A stretch of DNA of 60,331 nucleotides from Rhodocyclales bacterium (GTDB lineage: Bacteria; Pseudomonadota; Gammaproteobacteria; Burkholderiales; Rhodocyclaceae). Position 1 is the stretch's first letter, and every line of letters begins with the position of its first letter. Positions 35,811 to 45,421 of this stretch are shown here, in pieces. The notes beneath the pieces are model-generated. The model saw nothing but the letters and a program-made list of their open reading frames with translations. It was not told where the DNA came from and ran no database searches. The translations under genes and the position numbers were made by a program. The stretch is from positions 1 to 60,331 of the forward strand of contig JAPLQY010000005.1 of assembly GCA_026399475.1 (NCBI GenBank), read 5' to 3'.

Positions 35811-36767
35811 ATGTCTATCCGGAATGATTTGTTCAAGGCCGTCCATCTTGGCGACGGCAACTATTTCGACAATTTGCGAATCGATATCGAGAAAAGCCAT
35901 CAGGCTATCGATCATCTGTCCGTGCAGAAAGTGCGGAACCGGAAGTCTGTGCTGGCGAACCTGTTTTCCTACGGTGTCAATGCGCTTCTGCAGAAGTTCC
36001 GGTTGCAGGAGTTCTTTGCCGTGTCCGGCCTCAAGCGGGCCTGGTTCGATGACTTTCATGCCTATTGGGCCGATGTTCTAGGCGGGCGCCCGCTAACTGT
36101 CCTGGACTATTTCATGCTTCTGCATGATTACCGGAAACGTCAGCAGCATACCAAGGAGCTGAGTTGGGACACGCCGGATCGGCACGTTGCAAACTGGCAG
36201 GATCCCAGCGAGCTTTATTCCACGTTCGCCTTCACCCGCAATACTGTGCTGCGTCCCATCGTTGGCAGGGCACTTTGGGGCCATTTGAAGAAAGGGTCGT
36301 CGGTGCTTGAGTACGGATGCTCCCTGGCGCCTTACTACAATTGCTATCGCAGCTTTTTCTCGCATCTGGATTGTTCCTGGCGGCTCGCGGATATTGCCAA
36401 CTTCCCGTTCCACTACGCGAAGTATCGTTATAGGCGAGACGAGGGCGTGTCGTTTCATACGATCAGCGCGGACAGCTTCAAGGAGCCTCTGGGCAGCACG
36501 GAGTCGTATGACGTGATAGTCGTCACCACGGTGCTCGAGCACCTGGATGATCCTGTTTATGTTTCGGACTATTTGCTGTCCAGACTCAACACGAACGGCT
36601 TGTTTGTGTTCGACTATGTTATTTCGGAGGGCAAGGGGCTCGATACGCCAAAGGCGTTGAAAATGCGCAGCGAATGTCTGGATCTGATCCTCTCCAGGGT
36701 CGAGATTATTTCAGGCAAGGTTGATTCAGCCGAAAATGTCGGCCTGGTAATTGGCCGTCTCCGTTGA
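35811..36767 (+). CDS. methyltransferase-like protein
   Basis: 318 residues. About 150 N-terminal residues of unknown type precede a SAM-like region with SSVLEYGCSLAPYYNCY, DIANFPFHYAKYRY and YDVIVVTTVLEHLDDPVYV. The glycine motif is poor (EYGCSLAPY), so cofactor binding is less certain than in the neighbours. It is the last gene before a 98-bp gap. That gap contains the palindrome TCCGCC-T-GGCGGA (36837-36849) but no clear promoter. Confidence 0.6.
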   Translation: MSIRNDLFKAVHLGDGNYFDNLRIDIEKSHQAIDHLSVQKVRNRKSVLANLFSYGVNALLQKFRLQEFFAVSGLKRAWFDDFHAYWADVLGGRPLTVLDYFMLLHDYRKRQQHTKELSWDTPDRHVANWQDPSELYSTFAFTRNTVLRPIVGRALWGHLKKGSSVLEYGCSLAPYYNCYRSFFSHLDCSWRLADIANFPFHYAKYRYRRDEGVSFHTISADSFKEPLGSTESYDVIVVTTVLEHLDDPVYVSDYLLSRLNTNGLFVFDYVISEGKGLDTPKALKMRSECLDLILSRVEIISGKVDSAENVGLVIGRLR

Positions 36768-36865
36768 GAGCTTGCGGTTGGCTGGAGTCCTCCACCCCGG
36801 CGCTTGCCGTTTTTCTGGTGGGTACATGTTGACGCCTCCGCCTGGCGGATGTCGGGCGCGCTGAC

Positions 36866-38428
36866 ATGCTGTTCAATTCTTTCGAGTTCCTGTTTCTCTT
36901 TCTTCCGCTTGTGTTTCTCGGCTTTTTCCGGATAGCGCAAACCAGCCATCGTCTGGCTGCACTCTGGCTCGCTTCGGCATCGGTATTTTTCTACGGATTC
37001 TGGAATCCGAAATTTGTTTCTTTGCTGCTGGCCTCGGTCGTGTTCAATTACGCGATGGGGTATGCAATCGGGCACGCCGCAAAGCGCAAGTCACGGCCCA
37101 AAGCGCTTCTGGTGTTTGCCCTAACGGCGAATCTGGTCGTTCTGGGTATATTCAAGTACAGCAATTTCTTCATCTCGACCGTCAATTCGCTTGCCGGCGG
37201 CTCGATTCCTTTGATCGACATTATTCTGCCCCTGGGCATTTCCTTCTTTACCTTCACCCAGATCGCCTTTCTGGTCGACGTCTACCGTGGCATCGCGCGC
37301 GAGTACAGCTTCATCCATTACCTGCTGTTCGTTACTTATTTTCCGCACCTGATCGCCGGGCCGGTGCTGCACCACAAGCAAATGATGCCGCAGTTCGGGG
37401 CTGCTTCAACGTATTGCATCAATCCGAGGCATGTAGCCATCGGAATCGCACTCTTCTCGATCGGTCTGGCGAAGAAGGTGCTGCTTGCGGATAATTGTTC
37501 CGAGTATTCGACGCGCGTCTTTGCCGCTGCGAGTCGTGGAGATACCTTGCAGTTCTTTGAGGCCTGGGCCGGCGCGCTGTCGTATACGCTGCAACTCTAT
37601 TTCGATTTTTCGGGATACTCGGATATGGCAGTCGGGCTGTCGAAAATGTTCGGGGTAGATCTGCCGCTCAATTTCAACTCACCGTACAAGGCGAAGAACA
37701 TTATCGAGTTCTGGCGCCGCTGGCATATGACACTTTCGCAATTCCTGCGCGACTATCTCTACATACCGCTCGGCGGGAACCGGAAGGGACCATTGTTGCG
37801 GCATGCCAATTTGATGGTAACAATGTTGCTTGGAGGTCTGTGGCATGGAGCAAATTGGACGTTCGTCATTTGGGGCGGATTGCATGGGATTTTTCTGATC
37901 GTCAATCACGGCTGGCAATCAGTGACGAAGCGATGCCGTGGCGGGCAGAATCGGCGTCCGTCCTTTCCGGGGAGCTTTGTCGCAACGGGGCTCACCTTTA
38001 TCGTGGTTGTTTTCGCCTGGGTGTTCTTTCGCTCGGAAAATCTGGCCAGCGCGCTCTTGCTCGTCAAGGGCATGGTCTTGTGGAATGGCGTATCGGTTCC
38101 GGATACATTGGCAGCCCGAATTTCGGAGTTTTCGCCACTGATGGTCCATTCAGAAGGATTCTTCCCGGTAACGCGGCTTTCGGGGAGCTTGCTCTTTCCG
38201 CTGACGCTCTTCGGTCTGTGGGCCGTTTTCTTACTTCCGAATTCCCAGGAGCTGCTGCTCAATCCGGAGCGAACTCGGCGCCTGAACTTGCTGACGCCTG
38301 TGATCGAGTCGACCGGCAACATCACCTGGGAGATAGGTTTCAAGGCGGGAATCTTTGTCGCCCTGCTGCTGGCGTGTTCCTTATTGTCGTTTTCGGCAGG
38401 AAGCGAATTCCTGTACTTCCAGTTCTAG
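36866..38428 (+). CDS. MBOAT family O-acyltransferase (AlgI-like)
   Basis: 520 residues with about 10 or more membrane segments. LNFNSPYKAKNIIEFWRRWH and the active-site histidine in LGGLWHGANWTFVIWGGLHG define the AlgI-type MBOAT family, which passes acyl (usually acetyl) groups across the inner membrane to periplasmic glycans. The start MLFNSFEFLFLFLPLVFL is the usual opening. The SGNH gene that follows is its expected partner. Confidence 0.88.
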   Translation: MLFNSFEFLFLFLPLVFLGFFRIAQTSHRLAALWLASASVFFYGFWNPKFVSLLLASVVFNYAMGYAIGHAAKRKSRPKALLVFALTANLVVLGIFKYSNFFISTVNSLAGGSIPLIDIILPLGISFFTFTQIAFLVDVYRGIAREYSFIHYLLFVTYFPHLIAGPVLHHKQMMPQFGAASTYCINPRHVAIGIALFSIGLAKKVLLADNCSEYSTRVFAAASRGDTLQFFEAWAGALSYTLQLYFDFSGYSDMAVGLSKMFGVDLPLNFNSPYKAKNIIEFWRRWHMTLSQFLRDYLYIPLGGNRKGPLLRHANLMVTMLLGGLWHGANWTFVIWGGLHGIFLIVNHGWQSVTKRCRGGQNRRPSFPGSFVATGLTFIVVVFAWVFFRSENLASALLLVKGMVLWNGVSVPDTLAARISEFSPLMVHSEGFFPVTRLSGSLLFPLTLFGLWAVFLLPNSQELLLNPERTRRLNLLTPVIESTGNITWEIGFKAGIFVALLLACSLLSFSAGSEFLYFQF

Positions 38429-38441
38429 CCGCAAAGATTGC

Positions 38442-39413
38442 ATGCGCAGCCTCGCGATACGCTTCTTCCTGCCAGTCCTGTTGTTGGGAATTGTGGCACC
38501 CATGGCTGCTATGGTCCTTGTCGAGCCATCGGATGGAGATTTGACACGCACGGGCTTTCTACCGGAGCGCGAGTTCAGGTTGCGGGCCGCGCAACCCCCG
38601 CTTCTTCGCCGAACGAGCAACGCGACAAATTCAGAGGCAACAGTGCTCGTGATCGGGGACTCGTTCTCGGGTATCGGCCATTGGCAGGAGGTCGCGCTTG
38701 GCCAGAGGGAGAAGTATGTAACGTACGGCTTTGGCAGGCTTTGTTCTGATTTTGCGGACATCCTTCGGAAAAAGCGGCTGGCCCCTCGGGTCGTTATAAT
38801 CGAGGCCGTTGAAAGATACTTCGATGAGCGCTTCTTTTCCTCTTGCGATCATTCGCGGCTCGAAGATGCAGCCCCCAACGCCCTGACTGCCGATCCGGAA
38901 ACACCGGATCGTTCGATTTTCTCCGGAGTGTTTGGGGCGAAGTATGTCGCCGGCTCGCTCTTCTATTTTCTTCGCAGAGGCGAGCAGCATCGATCAGGAC
39001 ACAGCGGTGGGGTCTTTGTCGCGAGGGTTGCGGATGGGTGTTCGCTGTTCTCGAATCGTGATTGTGAACACGGCCTGTTTCTTGGCGACGATCGCAATCC
39101 ACCGGTTCTTCCGCTGGACAAGTTCAAGAGCCCTGTATTGAGTTACCTGAGAAAGGCCGGTGTTGAGCGGATCGTCATTGTGCCCATTCCAAACAAAACA
39201 ACCGTGTATCTTCGGCCAGAGTCGGAGGCCAGGCTCAAGGATGCTTACATAACCGAGTTTGGGATCCAGAACAATGTTGAAGTCGTCACTCTCCATCAGC
39301 GGTTTGTGGCAGACCGTCATCGAGCCAAGGACTTCTACTTGCCCAATGACACGCATCTTTCTCCTCGCGGCATGCAGATGCTGGGAGGGTATATCGGGGA
39401 GCACTTCAAATAG
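38442..39413 (+). CDS. SGNH/AlgJ-X-like periplasmic O-acetylation partner
   Basis: 323 residues. An N-terminal hydrophobic segment (RFFLPVLLLGIVAPMAAMVLV) serves as signal or anchor. Then VLVIGDSFSGIGHW gives the nucleophile Ser, and PNDTHLSPRGMQMLGGYI gives the Asp-His pair, the SGNH triad in order. Such proteins take the acetyl group exported by the MBOAT and place it on the glycan. It begins 13 bp after the MBOAT stop. ATG 38442 puts the hydrophobic segment at the N-terminus. Confidence 0.8.
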   Translation: MRSLAIRFFLPVLLLGIVAPMAAMVLVEPSDGDLTRTGFLPEREFRLRAAQPPLLRRTSNATNSEATVLVIGDSFSGIGHWQEVALGQREKYVTYGFGRLCSDFADILRKKRLAPRVVIIEAVERYFDERFFSSCDHSRLEDAAPNALTADPETPDRSIFSGVFGAKYVAGSLFYFLRRGEQHRSGHSGGVFVARVADGCSLFSNRDCEHGLFLGDDRNPPVLPLDKFKSPVLSYLRKAGVERIVIVPIPNKTTVYLRPESEARLKDAYITEFGIQNNVEVVTLHQRFVADRHRAKDFYLPNDTHLSPRGMQMLGGYIGEHFK

Positions 39414-39462
39414 TGGGCAATCCGGAAGGCATGGTGACAGGGCCATTTGATGCGGGCAAGCA

Positions 39463-40374
39463 ATGCGCCTAGGGATATTCATTCCGACTCCCTACAGGGA
39501 TTACGACCGCGTTCAGTCTGCCATCTGGATTCGTGCCTTGCAGATGGTCGAGCCTTTGCGCGCGTTGGGGTGCGATGTTTCGGTCAACAATCCGTTCAAG
39601 CACTACGATGTTGCGATCTACCATCGCGGGATGCAGAGAAGGTCTTTGCTCTTCATGCGATTCCTCCGGCGGATTGCGAGCCGGGTGTATTGGGATACTT
39701 GCGTCGATTATTTCGATCAGCATGAGGCATCCAGCGCGCTTCAGGTTGAGTGCGCGCGAGCAATTGCAGGAATCGCAGATGGGGTCTGCGTGCCGACTAC
39801 CGGTATCGCGGAGAGTGCATTGCGGTTCAGCGACAATGTGTTCGTGATGCCCGACCCTGTGGACTTGACGCATTTTTCCGGACGCAAGACAAGGGTGAAT
39901 CTCGATTCACCCGTGATCGGGTGGTCGGGGGTGGCCAGGAAAGCCGATTTTCTGGCGCCGTATGCAGAGTTCCTCGACGGTCGGACACTGATCATTAGCG
40001 AGACTCCGCCAGTCCTCCCTTTCAAATACGACTTTCTGCGCTGGCGATATGGCAGTTTTCCGGAGGCTTTGTTGAAATGTGACCTGGCATTTCTTCCGCG
40101 AACGCTTGATTCGTCCTATACGGCCAATAACAGTTCGTTCAAAGCACTGGTATTTGCGGTGCTCGGCATTCCGATTGTTGCCAGTTCATTGCCGTCCTAT
40201 CGAGCCATGGCTACCGACTTTGATGCTGTGGCATTTCTTGAGGACTTCGAGGACTCGCCGGAGAGGGCCGCGAATTCGCTTAAATTGAAGAACGCAGATC
40301 CGGAAAAGGTGCGGCAGGCCTATGACCGTTTCTTGTGGGCTTCGCGCCTTGCGGAGTGGTTTGATGGGCGATAA
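39463..40374 (+). CDS. glycosyltransferase, GT4/GT1-like
   Basis: 303 residues, short for a GT-B enzyme. MRLGIFIPTPYRDYDRVQSAIWIRAL opens an N-terminal Rossmann domain. The C-terminal nucleotide site is reduced: SFKALVFAVLGIPIVASSLPSYRAM replaces the classic E(x7)E pattern. Likely a transferase adding one sugar, donor unknown. It overlaps the next gene by 11 bp. Confidence 0.65.
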   Translation: MRLGIFIPTPYRDYDRVQSAIWIRALQMVEPLRALGCDVSVNNPFKHYDVAIYHRGMQRRSLLFMRFLRRIASRVYWDTCVDYFDQHEASSALQVECARAIAGIADGVCVPTTGIAESALRFSDNVFVMPDPVDLTHFSGRKTRVNLDSPVIGWSGVARKADFLAPYAEFLDGRTLIISETPPVLPFKYDFLRWRYGSFPEALLKCDLAFLPRTLDSSYTANNSSFKALVFAVLGIPIVASSLPSYRAMATDFDAVAFLEDFEDSPERAANSLKLKNADPEKVRQAYDRFLWASRLAEWFDGR

Positions 40375-41437
40375 GCTCCAATGCCATATCCTGTTTACCT
40401 TTCGCGAAGGCCCTTGGGGCGGATGCAACCAGTTCCTGACGGCTCTGCGCGAGGAATTGCGTGCGTCGGGAAATTGGGTGGAGTCGCCAGAGGCGGCGGA
40501 TGTCATCCTCATCGATAGCTTTAACGACGCAAGGGCTGCCATACGCTGGAAACGCCGCCTGCCGGCAATACCGTTTGTCCATAGGGTAGATGGACCAATC
40601 TCCACCTATCGTGGCGGAGACTTTTACGTTGATCGCCTGATTCATGCCATCGGGTCCCGACTCGCAGAAGGCGTGGTATTTCAGAGCCAATACAGCAAGG
40701 ATGCCAATCTCTCTCTGGGCATGCCGCATCCCCGCTTTTCCTGCGTAGTCAACAACGCGGCTCACCAGGAACATTTCTGGCCGCGACGATCCGTGTCGGG
40801 TGATGCGCGCATCCGCATCATCGCGGTGAGTTGGTCGTCTCACTGGAACAAGGGGTTTGACGTCTATTCGTATCTCGATCGCCATCTGGATTTCTCGCGA
40901 TATTCAATGACCTTTGTCGGGAACAGCCCGGTGCCGTTCTCGAACATTCGCCATATTCCTCCGCAGGACCTTTCTGCGTTGGGCGAATTGCTTCGAGGAA
41001 GCGATATTTATGTCACGGCAAGTCGCCATGAGTCCTGCTCGAATTCATTGCTGGAGGCCTTGGCCTGCGGATTGCCGGCCGTTGCCATCCGGAGCGGAGG
41101 GAATCCGGAGGTCCTCGGACCCGGCGGCGAACTGTTTTCCGGAACCGACGATGTAATCGCCTGCATAGAGGCCGTGGCCGAAAATCCGGAGAAATACAGG
41201 GCCGCAATTCCTGTCCGGAAGATCTCCGATGTGGCGAGCGCGTACCTCTCCTTTTTCGAGGACATCCACTTGCGAGCCCGCCCGGCACGCACGCTGACTC
41301 TGGGCGGCGCCACGGCATTGTGGTGGGCTCTTGCGCTCCGCCGTGGACGGACGTTGCGAGACCGATTGATGCAACTGCTGAAACGAAACCATTTCAGCAG
41401 TTCGATCAGGGACGCGGGCCAGCATGCGCCAGAATGA
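40364..41437 (+). CDS. glycosyltransferase family 4
   Basis: 357 residues. N-domain: HILFTFREGPWGGCNQFL; C-domain: ESCSNSLLEALACGLPAVAIRSGGNPEVLG, the E(x7)E retaining GT4 signature. ATG 40364 lies inside the preceding gene, which fits translational coupling. Its own end overlaps the next gene by 14 bp. Donor and acceptor not deducible. Confidence 0.82.
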   Translation: MGDKLQCHILFTFREGPWGGCNQFLTALREELRASGNWVESPEAADVILIDSFNDARAAIRWKRRLPAIPFVHRVDGPISTYRGGDFYVDRLIHAIGSRLAEGVVFQSQYSKDANLSLGMPHPRFSCVVNNAAHQEHFWPRRSVSGDARIRIIAVSWSSHWNKGFDVYSYLDRHLDFSRYSMTFVGNSPVPFSNIRHIPPQDLSALGELLRGSDIYVTASRHESCSNSLLEALACGLPAVAIRSGGNPEVLGPGGELFSGTDDVIACIEAVAENPEKYRAAIPVRKISDVASAYLSFFEDIHLRARPARTLTLGGATALWWALALRRGRTLRDRLMQLLKRNHFSSSIRDAGQHAPE

Positions 41438-42530
41438 TTCCGGACTGAAAAATGTCATGCGCGCGGCGTATCGCCTGGCCTGTGGTGCAGTCGTTGCCGG
41501 GAACTCTCTTGCTCCCCGTCGCGAGGGGGTCGCGGTGTACTACGGCGGCGCCCGGGTGGGAGACGTTGGAGGCCCGCTGGTCAAGGTAAAACGCCTGAAC
41601 CAGTATTTTCCCGAGGTACGTTTCGGGTTCAATTTGGCGTATTTGCTGAGCAACACCCCCTATCTTTCAGCGTGGGCGCTCCGGTTGTTGAAAGCCCGCG
41701 GCACAGCCATTGTCTCAAATCAGAATGGAGTGTTTTACAGGGCTTGGTACGATGGCGACTGGCAAGCGCAAAACAACAGGATGTCCCTGGCCTATCACGC
41801 GGCGGATTGGGTTTTCTACCAAAGCGAGTTTTGTCGCCGTGCCGCCGAGCGCTTTCTCGGGGAGCGCTCGGGCCCGGGAGAGGTGCTGTATAACGCCATT
41901 GATACGACTCGCTTTGTGCCCAGAGAATCAGCGGCAGAGGGTCGGCGACAATACACTTTTCTGGTGACCGGAAAAATCGGAAATCATCTTGCATATCGCC
42001 TGGAAAACACCATTTCCGGACTCCATCTGGCTCGAAAGCAGGGGCTGGATGCTCGCTTGATGGTGGCTGGCTGGGTCGAGGATGGCGCACGTCGCAGCGC
42101 GAACACGCTGGCAAGCCGGCTTGGTCTGGACGGAGTCGTGAGCTATGTCGGGCCCTACACTCAAGACCGGGCGCCTGGCATTTACCAGGCAGCCGACGCT
42201 TATGTCATGACCAAGCACAACGATCCCTGCCCAAACACGGTCCTGGAAGCTTTGGCGTGCGGTTTGCCGGTGCTCTATTCGAACACTGGAGGAGTTCCCG
42301 AGTTGGTGGGAGATGCTGCAGGCGTTGCCCTGGATTGTCCCGAAGATTGGGAGCGGGTACATGTTCCCGAATCGGATCAGGTCGGAGAGGGGATGCTGCG
42401 CGTTGCGGAAAGGCACATGACATACTCCGACTCTGCTCGCCGAATCGCTGTAGAGCGCTTCGATATCGCCCATTGGATTGACCGGCACCGAGAGGTTTTC
42501 GGGCGATTGCTGGGGCGGGGTGAGCCGTGA
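41424..42530 (+). CDS. glycosyltransferase family 4
   Basis: 368 residues. KHNDPCPNTVLEALACGLPVLYSNTGGVPELVG gives the GT4 signature; GVAVYYGGARVGDVGGPLVKVKRL is an unusual N-domain opening. It overlaps the genes on both sides (14 bp and GTGA). Likely part of the repeat-unit assembly line on the cytoplasmic face of the membrane. Confidence 0.82.
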   Translation: MRQNDSGLKNVMRAAYRLACGAVVAGNSLAPRREGVAVYYGGARVGDVGGPLVKVKRLNQYFPEVRFGFNLAYLLSNTPYLSAWALRLLKARGTAIVSNQNGVFYRAWYDGDWQAQNNRMSLAYHAADWVFYQSEFCRRAAERFLGERSGPGEVLYNAIDTTRFVPRESAAEGRRQYTFLVTGKIGNHLAYRLENTISGLHLARKQGLDARLMVAGWVEDGARRSANTLASRLGLDGVVSYVGPYTQDRAPGIYQAADAYVMTKHNDPCPNTVLEALACGLPVLYSNTGGVPELVGDAAGVALDCPEDWERVHVPESDQVGEGMLRVAERHMTYSDSARRIAVERFDIAHWIDRHREVFGRLLGRGEP

Positions 42531-43426
42531 GCAATGAAGAGATAAGAGCTACGGCAAGGTTTGCAGGGGCGAAGGTCAGCGTGGTCATCCCTTGCTACAA
42601 CACGCATGAGTTTCTCGGCAAGACTCTTGACAGTGTTCGGGCTCAAACATATTCCGTTGATGAGATCATCCTTGTCGATGACGGGTCGACGAACCCTTCG
42701 ACGATCCATTTTCTCGACCATGTCGGGGACGATGTACGGCTTGTCCGCCAGCAAAACAAGGGATTGCCGGCTGCCCGCAATGTCGGATTCGGAGTGGCGA
42801 AGGGAGACTATGTGCTGCCGCTGGATGCAGATGATTGGCTTGAGCCCTCTGCCGTTGAAAAGCTGCTTGGCGCGCTAACTTCGCAAGACAAGGCGGCGTT
42901 TTCCTTTTGCCAGATGTACATGGAAGGTGACGGCCAAGGAGTTCTCGCGAAGAACTACAATTTCTTCGAGCAGCTGTTCCTGAATCAATTGCCGTATTGC
43001 CTGATGCTGAAAAAGTCAGCATGGGAGGCTGTCGGCGGCTATGATGAAACGATGCGGCGCGGCTATGAGGATTGGGAATTCAACATCCGCCTGGGGTCCA
43101 TGGGCTATTTTGGCCTTGCAGTGGCAGAGCCGCTGTTCCATTATCGTATTGCCCAAAGCGGCATGCTGCTGAGCACGTCGAACAAGGTACATGGAGAACT
43201 GTGGGCGAGTATTCGTCAAAGGCATCCGCGGGTCTATGGCGTATCAAACCTCTTTCACCTTTGGCGGCACTGGCGAACGAAGCCTTCAACCTATCCGCTG
43301 TTCCTCTATTTTTTCTGGCTCACAGCTTCCAGATTGCTGCCGACCTCCGCCTTCGCCACGCTATTCAGGGCGTTGCGCCGATACTCGCATGGCAGGCGGG
43401 TAACCGCCTCCGCGAGCAAGGCATAG
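42527..43426 (+). CDS. glycosyltransferase family 2
   Basis: 299 residues. GT-A core: KVSVVIPCYNTHEFLGKTLDSVRAQTY, IILVDDGSTNPS, and the DxD-type PLDADDWLEPSAVEKLL. RRGYEDWEFNIRLG carries the catalytic-base ED pair. GTG start overlapping the previous stop. Inverting transfer of a sugar in the glycan unit; specificity unknown. Confidence 0.85.
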   Translation: MSNEEIRATARFAGAKVSVVIPCYNTHEFLGKTLDSVRAQTYSVDEIILVDDGSTNPSTIHFLDHVGDDVRLVRQQNKGLPAARNVGFGVAKGDYVLPLDADDWLEPSAVEKLLGALTSQDKAAFSFCQMYMEGDGQGVLAKNYNFFEQLFLNQLPYCLMLKKSAWEAVGGYDETMRRGYEDWEFNIRLGSMGYFGLAVAEPLFHYRIAQSGMLLSTSNKVHGELWASIRQRHPRVYGVSNLFHLWRHWRTKPSTYPLFLYFFWLTASRLLPTSAFATLFRALRRYSHGRRVTASASKA

Positions 43427-43471
43427 GGCGCCCCATGCATATCTTGATAGCCAGGGCTTAGGCGGCGTCCG

Positions 43472-45421
43472 ATGTGCGGCCTTGCCGGATTGCTTGCTGC
43501 AACGGGTGTCAATGGAGCCAGCGGTGGGTTGGCGCCGGTTGTTCGTGCCATGGCACTGGCACTCATCCACCGCGGACCGGATGCGGAGGGAGTCTGGAGT
43601 GATGAAGAGCAGGGCGTCGCCCTGGCTCATCGCCGGCTGGCGATCCTCGATCTTTCGGCGGAAGGGCAGCAGCCGATGTTGTCCGCTTGCGGGCGATACG
43701 TGCTTGCCTTCAACGGCGAAATCTACAATCACCCGGAGTTGCGTCGAGAGTTGTCTCCCCATGCGTGGCGGGGGCATTCCGATACGGAGGTAATGCTGGA
43801 GGCTTTCAGTCGCTGGGGCTTCGAGAACGCGATCCGGCGACTGGTGGGCATGTTCGCGTTTGCCCTGTGGGACAGATCGAAGCGACAGCTTGTTCTCGTC
43901 CGCGATCGCCTTGGCGAGAAGCCTCTGTACTATGGCTGGCAGGGCGATGCGTTCCTGTTCGGCTCCGAGCTGAAAGCCCTGGCGGCACACCCCGCATGGC
44001 ATGGTGAAGTCGATCGCGATGCGCTGGCCCTGTTCATGCGTTACGGTTATGTCCCCCTGCCGCACTCGATCTGGCGCGGGGTGCGCAAGCTGCTGCCGGG
44101 AAGCTATCTGACGATCCCGGTCGATGCGGCGCCTGGCGTCCTGCCGGAGCCGACTGCCTATTGGCGGGCACGGGACGCGGCTGTTGCCGGTGTGCGCAGT
44201 GATCTTGACGACCAGGCGGCGGCGGATGAACTGGATGGGCAGTTGCGCCGTTCTGTCGCAGGGCAGATGGTGGCCGACGTTCCGCTCGGTGCCTTTCTTT
44301 CCGGTGGAGTGGATTCCTCCGTCATTGTTGCCCTGATGCAGGCGCAATCGGCCAGACCGGTGCGGACATTCTCAATCGGGTTTACCGAGAGTGACTATGA
44401 CGAGGCGGTTCATGCCAGGGCGGTCGCAGCCCACCTGGGTACAGACCATACCGAGCTCTATCTGGCGCCCTCCGATGCCCTGGCAGTCATTCCGCTTCTG
44501 CCCGAGATGTTTGACGAACCGTTCGGCGACTCATCGCAGATTCCCAGCTATCTGGTTGCGGCGATGGCGCGCCGACATGTAACCGTGAGCCTCTCCGGCG
44601 ACGGCGGCGATGAATTGTTCGGCGGCTACAACCGCTACTTCTGGGGGCGCAGGATCTGGCGGCGGGTGGGACCGTTGCCGCGGATGCTGCGACATGGCCT
44701 CGGACGCTCGCTGACCGCGATTCCGCCTGCCGCCTGGGATCGCATCGGTCAGGCGCTGCCGCGCGGCTTGCGTCAGCCGACCCTGGGCGATCGTTTGCAC
44801 AAACTGGCGGACGTTGTCGACGTGGCGGATCCGGACGAGCTGTATCGCCGGCTGGTTTCGCAACATCGCCAGCCAGCCTCAATGGTGATCGGGGGCCGCG
44901 AGGCGTCGATCTGGGCTGATGAGGAGGCCGCGGCCTTTGCCGCAGATGTGCGCGGCGCCGACTTCACCGAACGCATGATGTTCCACGATCTGGTCGGCTA
45001 TATGGCCGACGACATCCTGACCAAGGTCGATCGTGCGGCCATGGCTTCCAGCCTGGAAACACGCGTGCCCCTGCTGGACCATCGCCTGATCGAGTTTGCG
45101 TGGTCACTGCCGCTGCACATGAAAATCCGCAATGGGCAGGGCAAGTGGTTGCTGCGCCAGGTCCTGTATCGCTACGTCCCGCGACAACTGATCGAACGAC
45201 CGAAGCAGGGCTTCGGTATCCCGCTTGACTCATGGCTGCGCGGGCCGTTGCGGGACTGGGCGGAAGACCTGCTGGACGAATCGCGCTTGCGCAGCGAAGG
45301 ATATCTGGATGCGTCGCAAGTAAGGCTCAAATGGAAAGAACATCTTTCCGGTCGGCGCAACTGGCAACACTGGCTGTGGAATGTGCTGATGTTCCAGGCG
45401 TGGCGGGAGCGCTGGGCATGA
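43472..45421 (+). CDS. asnB: asparagine synthase-like glutamine amidotransferase
   Basis: 649 residues. Class II glutaminase domain with catalytic Cys2 (MCGLAGLLAATG) and FNGEIYN, then the ATP-pyrophosphatase domain with SGGVDSSVI and DRAAMASSLETRVPLLDHRL. AsnB paralogues in surface-glycan loci commonly amidate sugar uronic acids or related carboxylates instead of aspartate. The TviB-type dehydrogenase at 1128 would supply a uronic acid, and legionaminic acid is also a carboxylate, so both are candidates (inference). It overlaps the next gene by ATGA. Confidence 0.88.
   Translation: MCGLAGLLAATGVNGASGGLAPVVRAMALALIHRGPDAEGVWSDEEQGVALAHRRLAILDLSAEGQQPMLSACGRYVLAFNGEIYNHPELRRELSPHAWRGHSDTEVMLEAFSRWGFENAIRRLVGMFAFALWDRSKRQLVLVRDRLGEKPLYYGWQGDAFLFGSELKALAAHPAWHGEVDRDALALFMRYGYVPLPHSIWRGVRKLLPGSYLTIPVDAAPGVLPEPTAYWRARDAAVAGVRSDLDDQAAADELDGQLRRSVAGQMVADVPLGAFLSGGVDSSVIVALMQAQSARPVRTFSIGFTESDYDEAVHARAVAAHLGTDHTELYLAPSDALAVIPLLPEMFDEPFGDSSQIPSYLVAAMARRHVTVSLSGDGGDELFGGYNRYFWGRRIWRRVGPLPRMLRHGLGRSLTAIPPAAWDRIGQALPRGLRQPTLGDRLHKLADVVDVADPDELYRRLVSQHRQPASMVIGGREASIWADEEAAAFAADVRGADFTERMMFHDLVGYMADDILTKVDRAAMASSLETRVPLLDHRLIEFAWSLPLHMKIRNGQGKWLLRQVLYRYVPRQLIERPKQGFGIPLDSWLRGPLRDWAEDLLDESRLRSEGYLDASQVRLKWKEHLSGRRNWQHWLWNVLMFQAWRERWA

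Noticed and set aside
36837..36849. Palindrome TCCGCC-T-GGCGGA before the MBOAT gene
   Set aside because: Arms are perfect, but the spacer is one base and no T-run or promoter context is present; too little to call an operator or terminator.
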